From NCBI GenBank assembly GCA_026398895.1, contig JAPLRZ010000061.1, forward strand, positions 1-64,000: a stretch of 64,000 bases of DNA, given 5' to 3'. The stretch is from Methylococcales bacterium (GTDB lineage: Bacteria > Pseudomonadota > Gammaproteobacteria > Methylococcales > Methylomonadaceae). This document shows, one piece after another, positions 59,412 through 64,000 of the stretch (the first letter of the stretch is position 1; every line of letters starts with the position of its first letter). The notes below the pieces were generated by a model that saw only the letters and a program-made list of their open reading frames with translations, was not told the DNA's origin and did not search any database. A program made the translations under genes and the position numbers.

Positions 59412-61496
59412 ATGATTGAGAGGCAAAAAAGCATTCGTAATACTCGCTCTTTAGCATTTTCTGCACCGTGTGCGTATGAATTGATGTTAGGGATACAATC
59501 GATTCCGTTAAATACCCCTGTTTTAGATGTTCTCACGTTGTTTCAAACCCATGCTGATGTCCCTGCATTTCCTGTGATAGATGAAAACAATCTCTATTTT
59601 GGCATTATTACCCGCCGTAATTATTTGACCATCATGAGCAGGGCTTATGCACGCGAACTATTCGCGCGTAAAGACCTGACCAGTTTGCTAAAAATCAATC
59701 CGACTATTTTTACTCCGCCATTGATTGTTAACGCCGATGATCGTATCGATCAAGTGATGTTGGATTTTCTAAGCCGTGATCCTGAAATGGTTTTTGAGGC
59801 TTTGCCTGTTCTCGATATGACGGGGAGTGTCGCGATTATTAAAGTGGCGGACATGATGCTGCAATTATCAGAATCCCAAGGTGTGTTAATTGACACGATG
59901 GAGCAATTGAGTCTGCGTTTAAAAGAAGAGGTTGCGAGTGCGGCAATCCTACAACGGAATTTGCTACGCCCTGAGCGCATTGATCTTCCAGGTTTACGCG
60001 GTTTATCAACACTAATAACGTCTAGCGAAGTAGGCGGCGATTTTTATGATTATTATGCGATTGATGATCGTTGGGTGGTGATGCTGGTCGGTGATGTCAG
60101 TGGTCATGGAGTTGCAGCAGGAACGATGGTCAGCGCGGCGAAAGCAGGCGTTAATTTATTGGAAAGAGATAAAGAAAAAGAACCTCATAAAATTTTAGCT
60201 CGCCTTAGTGATACGATTTTAAATACCGCACGGCAATCGCTATTAATGACCATGTTCGCGTTGTGTTTGGATACCAAAACAGGCGAGCTAAGCTATGCTA
60301 ATGCGGGGCATCAATTCGCTTATCTTTACCGATCTATTACGGGAGCATTAGAAATGCTAGAAGTCGGTGGTCTGCCTTTGGGCAAGGAAGAAAATATCAG
60401 TTATGAACAATGTGCGACTGAAATGGATGTCGGTGACCGTTTATTTCTCTATACCGATGGTATTGTGGAAGAGGAAAATGCTATCAACGAGTGCTTTGGT
60501 TATGAACGTTTGGAAGAGTTGTTAGCTATTCATGCCGAAAGTGATGCGGAAACCCTGCGTGATAGTTTGCTTGCCAGTTTAGCTTCCCATGTTGGACGCA
60601 GTAATTTTGAAGACGATGTGACTATTTTTTTCGTGGAACATTTTGAGCGACATCACAAAAAAACTAAAACCACCGAATCGGAGCAGCAAGAATTCGATTT
60701 AGTGCGAATTATTGACAGTTTTTATCGCGCTAATCCAAATTCAATTGCACCGAATATCATGCGGCAAAACTTGGTTTTTTTTGCCGAAGCTAATTTTTCC
60801 GATTTGATGCCTAGCTTATCTAAACAAGGTATTCGTCGAGTATTGCCGCGCAATCATGCTATTAACGCACAATTGGGTTGGAATAATTTATTAAGACAGC
60901 ATCAGCACATCAACAATGATGATTTAGTTGCCTATCTTCCTGCTCCTAAGCAACACCGTGAGTTTTATTTTAATCACAGTGATGACAAAGCCTTCATATT
61001 GAATGAGGTGGAATCATGGCTGCAAGACATTTCTGCACCCAATTTAGACCGTTTAGATGCAGTGGTGTTACTGTTAGATGAATTGATTGAAAATGGACTT
61101 TACGCCGCACCGCGTGATGGTAAAGGGCGGAAATTGTATAGCAAAGGCACAGTACGCGCCTTGGATGCTGGTGAAGTGTTGCGTTTAAGCTTGTCAATTC
61201 AAGATAATTTACTGGGAGTTTCTCTGACGGATAATTGGGGAACGCTGACTCCTATGGTATTTCTCAATCGGCTCGCACGCCATAGCCAAGGTATAGGCTT
61301 GGATTCAGGTATCGGTGGCGGCGGACTGTACTTAATTTGGCGTATGTCTGATTATTTGCAACTGCGCGTTCTTCCTTATAAACAAACTCAAGTGTGTGCT
61401 TTTCTGGATTTAAATAAAGCTTTTGACGAAGAAACTGAAAATGGCTTTCAGTTTCTTTATCACAACGAAGTCCACGAGACCGTCAACGCCCAATAA
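59412..61496 (+). CDS. CBS-PP2C (SpoIIE-type) phosphatase fused to a HATPase kinase domain
   Basis: 694 residues from the ATG at 59412; a TTG at 59394 would add six. Domains in order: a CBS pair (about 18-150), a short coiled coil (151-185), a PP2C/SpoIIE phosphatase (195-410) with GGDFYD at 208, GDVSGHG at 227, NAGH at 297, YTDG at 347 and DDVTI at 401. An unassigned domain (about 427-507) precedes a GHKL-type ATPase (520-668) with the N-box Glu557/Asn561, DNWG at 607 and GGGGL at 635. No membrane helix. It thus carries both the phosphatase and the kinase of a partner-switching pathway. The STAS gene 14 bases downstream is the obvious substrate. Confidence 0.88.
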   Translation: MIERQKSIRNTRSLAFSAPCAYELMLGIQSIPLNTPVLDVLTLFQTHADVPAFPVIDENNLYFGIITRRNYLTIMSRAYARELFARKDLTSLLKINPTIFTPPLIVNADDRIDQVMLDFLSRDPEMVFEALPVLDMTGSVAIIKVADMMLQLSESQGVLIDTMEQLSLRLKEEVASAAILQRNLLRPERIDLPGLRGLSTLITSSEVGGDFYDYYAIDDRWVVMLVGDVSGHGVAAGTMVSAAKAGVNLLERDKEKEPHKILARLSDTILNTARQSLLMTMFALCLDTKTGELSYANAGHQFAYLYRSITGALEMLEVGGLPLGKEENISYEQCATEMDVGDRLFLYTDGIVEEENAINECFGYERLEELLAIHAESDAETLRDSLLASLASHVGRSNFEDDVTIFFVEHFERHHKKTKTTESEQQEFDLVRIIDSFYRANPNSIAPNIMRQNLVFFAEANFSDLMPSLSKQGIRRVLPRNHAINAQLGWNNLLRQHQHINNDDLVAYLPAPKQHREFYFNHSDDKAFILNEVESWLQDISAPNLDRLDAVVLLLDELIENGLYAAPRDGKGRKLYSKGTVRALDAGEVLRLSLSIQDNLLGVSLTDNWGTLTPMVFLNRLARHSQGIGLDSGIGGGGLYLIWRMSDYLQLRVLPYKQTQVCAFLDLNKAFDEETENGFQFLYHNEVHETVNAQ

Positions 61497-61510
61497 AACG
61501 GAATATTATT

Positions 61511-62665
61511 ATGTTACAAATTCAACCACAAGCTTCAACGCAAGAATTAGCTCAACAATTTACCCTCATAGGCACAATCGATGTGGAAGCGATTGCTAGC
61601 CTAGAAACACTTTATGTTTTACCTGCCAACTGCGTAGCTGAATTGGATTTCGCCTTAGTGCAGCGTGTCAACTCAATGGGTTTAGCGCAATTACTTAAAT
61701 TGTTTGAACACTGGCAAAAACAGGCAATTAGTATCAAGGTCACGAATGTCAATCGTATGATTGGCGTGTTATTTAAAATGACAGGGCTAACCCGTTTTCT
61801 TAGCGATGCGCAAAGTTCACCGTCTGTTGTCCAAATACCAGAAGCCAAAACCGTTAATGCCAGCTCTGTTGCCGTTGTTAATTCTACTAGCGGCGATGGA
61901 AAACTTAAATTATGGGTTAATGCACAAAATAATTATCAAGTGAACGGCTGGTATTTTTTCAATACTTATTTGCAACGCCACACGCGGCGTGAAATACATT
62001 TGGAATTAGTACACGGTGCGATGAGTGAACAAAACACCAAGATTGAACAAATGGATATTGTCTTTACTAAACCATTTGAAGCAACACGATTGCTGATGGA
62101 AAAGCAATTCCGCCCGCTATTACATCCCATCAACCAAACCGATGAAGTCACGCTGTTGGTACGCGCCGATGATAAACGGCAAAAAACTAGCGAATTTCAG
62201 GGTAGCAAAGTCATTACTGCCACGCCTGACAGTTTTGTCTATCTATTAGGACGTTTTCTATTGGAAGAAGACAGCGCGACACATTTTGACTACACATTTT
62301 CTGGGCATGATATTAAAGCATTGCAAATGCTACTTAAAGGTCAAGCAGACATTCTATTCATGGCGAGTGAAGCCTATCAAGGTTTATCGAGCTTAACACG
62401 CAATATGCTACGCAAAATAGATCATAGTGAAACAGGTTTTGCCTTTCACCTCTTATGCGCCGCGCCACACTGCGTTGATGTCGGTCATGCGATAACTGAA
62501 GTATTACTGAATATGGGACAAGACAGCCAAGGACGACAAGTGTTAGCCGACTTAGGTTTAGAAGGCTGGTGCAAACCTAAACAGGACGAAATTAATATGC
62601 TTGCCATGCTGTTTAATCGCTATGTCGCTGATGAACAGCAAGACGCAATCGCCGTAGGGTCATAA
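61511..62665 (+). CDS. STAS domain fused to a periplasmic-binding-protein-like domain
   Basis: 384 residues, no signal peptide, so cytoplasmic. Residues about 8-98 form a STAS (anti-anti-sigma) domain; VNSMGLAQLLKLF at 53-65 aligns with the phosphosite segment VDSAGL of such proteins, which makes Ser55 the likely target. After a Ser/Ala-rich linker (about 99-128), residues 130-375 resemble the phosphate/phosphonate-type periplasmic binding protein fold: LKGQADILFMASEAYQGL and VADLGLEGWCKP-like end. A binding-protein fold inside the cell, attached to STAS, is rare and suggests a ligand-gated switch. Confidence 0.8.
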   Translation: MLQIQPQASTQELAQQFTLIGTIDVEAIASLETLYVLPANCVAELDFALVQRVNSMGLAQLLKLFEHWQKQAISIKVTNVNRMIGVLFKMTGLTRFLSDAQSSPSVVQIPEAKTVNASSVAVVNSTSGDGKLKLWVNAQNNYQVNGWYFFNTYLQRHTRREIHLELVHGAMSEQNTKIEQMDIVFTKPFEATRLLMEKQFRPLLHPINQTDEVTLLVRADDKRQKTSEFQGSKVITATPDSFVYLLGRFLLEEDSATHFDYTFSGHDIKALQMLLKGQADILFMASEAYQGLSSLTRNMLRKIDHSETGFAFHLLCAAPHCVDVGHAITEVLLNMGQDSQGRQVLADLGLEGWCKPKQDEINMLAMLFNRYVADEQQDAIAVGS

Positions 62666-62819
62666 ATTTATCGTGTAAGACAAATAAGTAATCGCTCAAA
62701 AATTTTTGCTGTGTTATGCAATGCTATAGTCACAACTAGAGAATCTTTGTTATTTTGTGACTTGCGGTATATTATTAGCAGCTTTGATTATTTGCTTGAT
62801 AGGACTTTAAACCCTGACT

Positions 62820-64000
62820 ATGTACCAGTATAACGAGATTGACCAAACCCTTGTAGATGAACGGGTTGCCCAATTTAGGTGGCAAACCGAGCAGTTTTTA
62901 AAAGGTGAACTTTCTGAGGATCGTTTCCGCGCTTTGCGCTTAAGAAATGGTATTTATATTCAAATCCACGCGCCGATGTTGCGGGTGGCGATTCCTTATG
63001 GCTTGTTAAGTAGCAAGCAAATCAGAAAGCTAGCGCATATTGCCCGCACTTATGACAAAAACTATTGTCATTTTACTACGCGGCAAAATGTGCAGTTTAA
63101 CTGGCCTAAGATTGAGCAAACGCCTGATATTTTGGCTGAATTGGCAACGGTGCAGATGCACGCGATTCAAACCAGCGGTAATTGTATGCGTAACACTACC
63201 TCTGACCATTTGGCGGGTGTGTGTGTTGATGAGATTGAAGACCCACGTCCGTATTGTGAAGTTATTCGTCAGTGGACGACGTTACATCCTGAATTTGATT
63301 ATTTGCCGCGTAAATTTAAAATTGCGGTCAGTGGTGCAGTGCATGACCGTGCGGCTACGCAATTTCACGATGTTGGCTTACATTTGGTTAAAAATGACGC
63401 AGGTGTCGTGGGCTTTAAAGTGTTGGTCGGGGGCGGTTTAGGACGCACGCCAATTATCGGTAGAGTCATTCGTCCTTATTTGGAACAGCGGCATTTATTA
63501 TCTTATTTAGAAGCTATTTTGCGCATTTATAATTTATTTGGTCGCCGTGATAATAAATATAAAGCGCGGATTAAGATTTTGCTGAAAGAAACAGGAATTG
63601 AAAAATTTACCGCGATGGTTGAGCAAGAATGGCAGTTGATTAAAGACGGCCGTGAATTAAGTGCTGACACGGTAACGGCAATGAAGGCGCATTTTATACC
63701 ACCTGCTTATCTGCCTAACGCCGTCGGTGATAAAAGTTTTGCTCTGTATCTAGCCAGCGATTCAGCGTTTGCTACTTGGGTAAAATACAATACGGTTGCG
63801 CACAAAGTCACAGGTTATAAAGCGGTATTTTTGTCATTAAAAGCCCCCGATGTTCCCCCTGGTGATGTGACGGATATTCAGCTAGATGCGATTGCGGATT
63901 TAGCGGATCGCTATAGTTTTAGTGAAGTGAGAACCACACACCGCCAAAATTTAATTTTTGCCGATGTTAATCAAACCGATTTATACGCCTTATGGCAACA
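62820..64000 (+). CDS. nitrite/sulfite reductase, CysI-type, cut by the window end
   Basis: 393 codons are visible and the frame is open at the right edge, so the gene is incomplete. The ATG follows GGAC weakly. N-terminal nitrite/sulfite reductase half-domain (FTTRQNVQFNWPKIEQTPD) and the first siroheme-side segment TSGNCMRNTTSDHLAGVCVD, PRPYCEVIRQW, are clear, followed by GGGLGRTPIIG. The four Cys that bind the 4Fe-4S/siroheme pair should lie past the edge. Likely role: six-electron reduction of sulfite to sulfide in assimilation; nitrite cannot be excluded. Confidence 0.85.
   Translation, partial: MYQYNEIDQTLVDERVAQFRWQTEQFLKGELSEDRFRALRLRNGIYIQIHAPMLRVAIPYGLLSSKQIRKLAHIARTYDKNYCHFTTRQNVQFNWPKIEQTPDILAELATVQMHAIQTSGNCMRNTTSDHLAGVCVDEIEDPRPYCEVIRQWTTLHPEFDYLPRKFKIAVSGAVHDRAATQFHDVGLHLVKNDAGVVGFKVLVGGGLGRTPIIGRVIRPYLEQRHLLSYLEAILRIYNLFGRRDNKYKARIKILLKETGIEKFTAMVEQEWQLIKDGRELSADTVTAMKAHFIPPAYLPNAVGDKSFALYLASDSAFATWVKYNTVAHKVTGYKAVFLSLKAPDVPPGDVTDIQLDAIADLADRYSFSEVRTTHRQNLIFADVNQTDLYALWQ

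Noticed and set aside
63040-63441. 133-codon plus-strand ORF near the right edge
   Set aside because: It is an alternate frame inside the CysI-type gene, whose own frame has clear family motifs and runs off the window.

Overview
This 64 kb window is bacterial and chromosomal, with fairly low GC. It looks gammaproteobacterial. The pointers are: rplM-rpsI followed by minCDE; rpoZ-spoT; the nusB-thiL-pgpA order; a CCA enzyme with a C-terminal HD domain; RimK; and tRNA-Tyr/Gly/Thr followed by tRNA-Trp, secE and nusG. The octaheme cytochrome with TPRs, the extra complex-I-type proton-pump subunits and the siroheme reductase suggest an environmental, respiratory (chemolithotroph- or methylotroph-like) organism. 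I cannot name a genus from the sequence alone.

Layout. 0.2-3.6 kb: a minus-strand transglutaminase/DUF2126 protein. 3.9-7.0 kb: rplM-rpsI, minCDE and a small winged-helix protein, with clear terminators. 7.4-9.9 kb: a membrane-anchored octaheme cytochrome with TPRs. 10-14.3 kb (minus): a peroxiredoxin-like protein, pgk, rpoZ and spoT. 14.3-16.7 kb (plus): rimK, a SemiSWEET-type transporter and fbp. 16.8-18.7 kb (minus): nusB-thiL-pgpA. 19.1-49.3 kb (plus): four tRNA genes, then secE-nusG, rplKAJL-rpoBC, and the str, S10, spc and alpha ribosomal blocks in one run to rplQ, including an rpmJ of only 37 codons. Promoters, attenuators and terminators can be read between the blocks. tuf is absent from its usual tRNA-proximal place and is found only once, after fusA.

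From 49.4 kb on, the window is accessory-like. It holds a DUF4258/DUF2283 toxin-antitoxin-like pair, a secreted cysteine-containing protein, an XRE regulator, and a repeat-rich stretch containing a decayed 3' end of a nuoM-like gene. Then come cca, a YajQ-family gene, an O-methyltransferase, and three orphan NuoL/NuoM-type antiporter-like subunits without any other complex I gene. A wrecked IS1-family element follows. Next is a two-gene partner-switching module: a CBS-PP2C-unknown-HATPase protein and a STAS protein fused to a periplasmic-binding-protein-like domain. The window ends inside a CysI-type nitrite/sulfite reductase gene.

The two best candidates for undescribed biology are the partner-switching pair (59.4-62.7 kb) and the orphan proton-pump trio (54.1-58.8 kb), whose nuoM-like member also has a decayed relative 6 kb away in opposite orientation.
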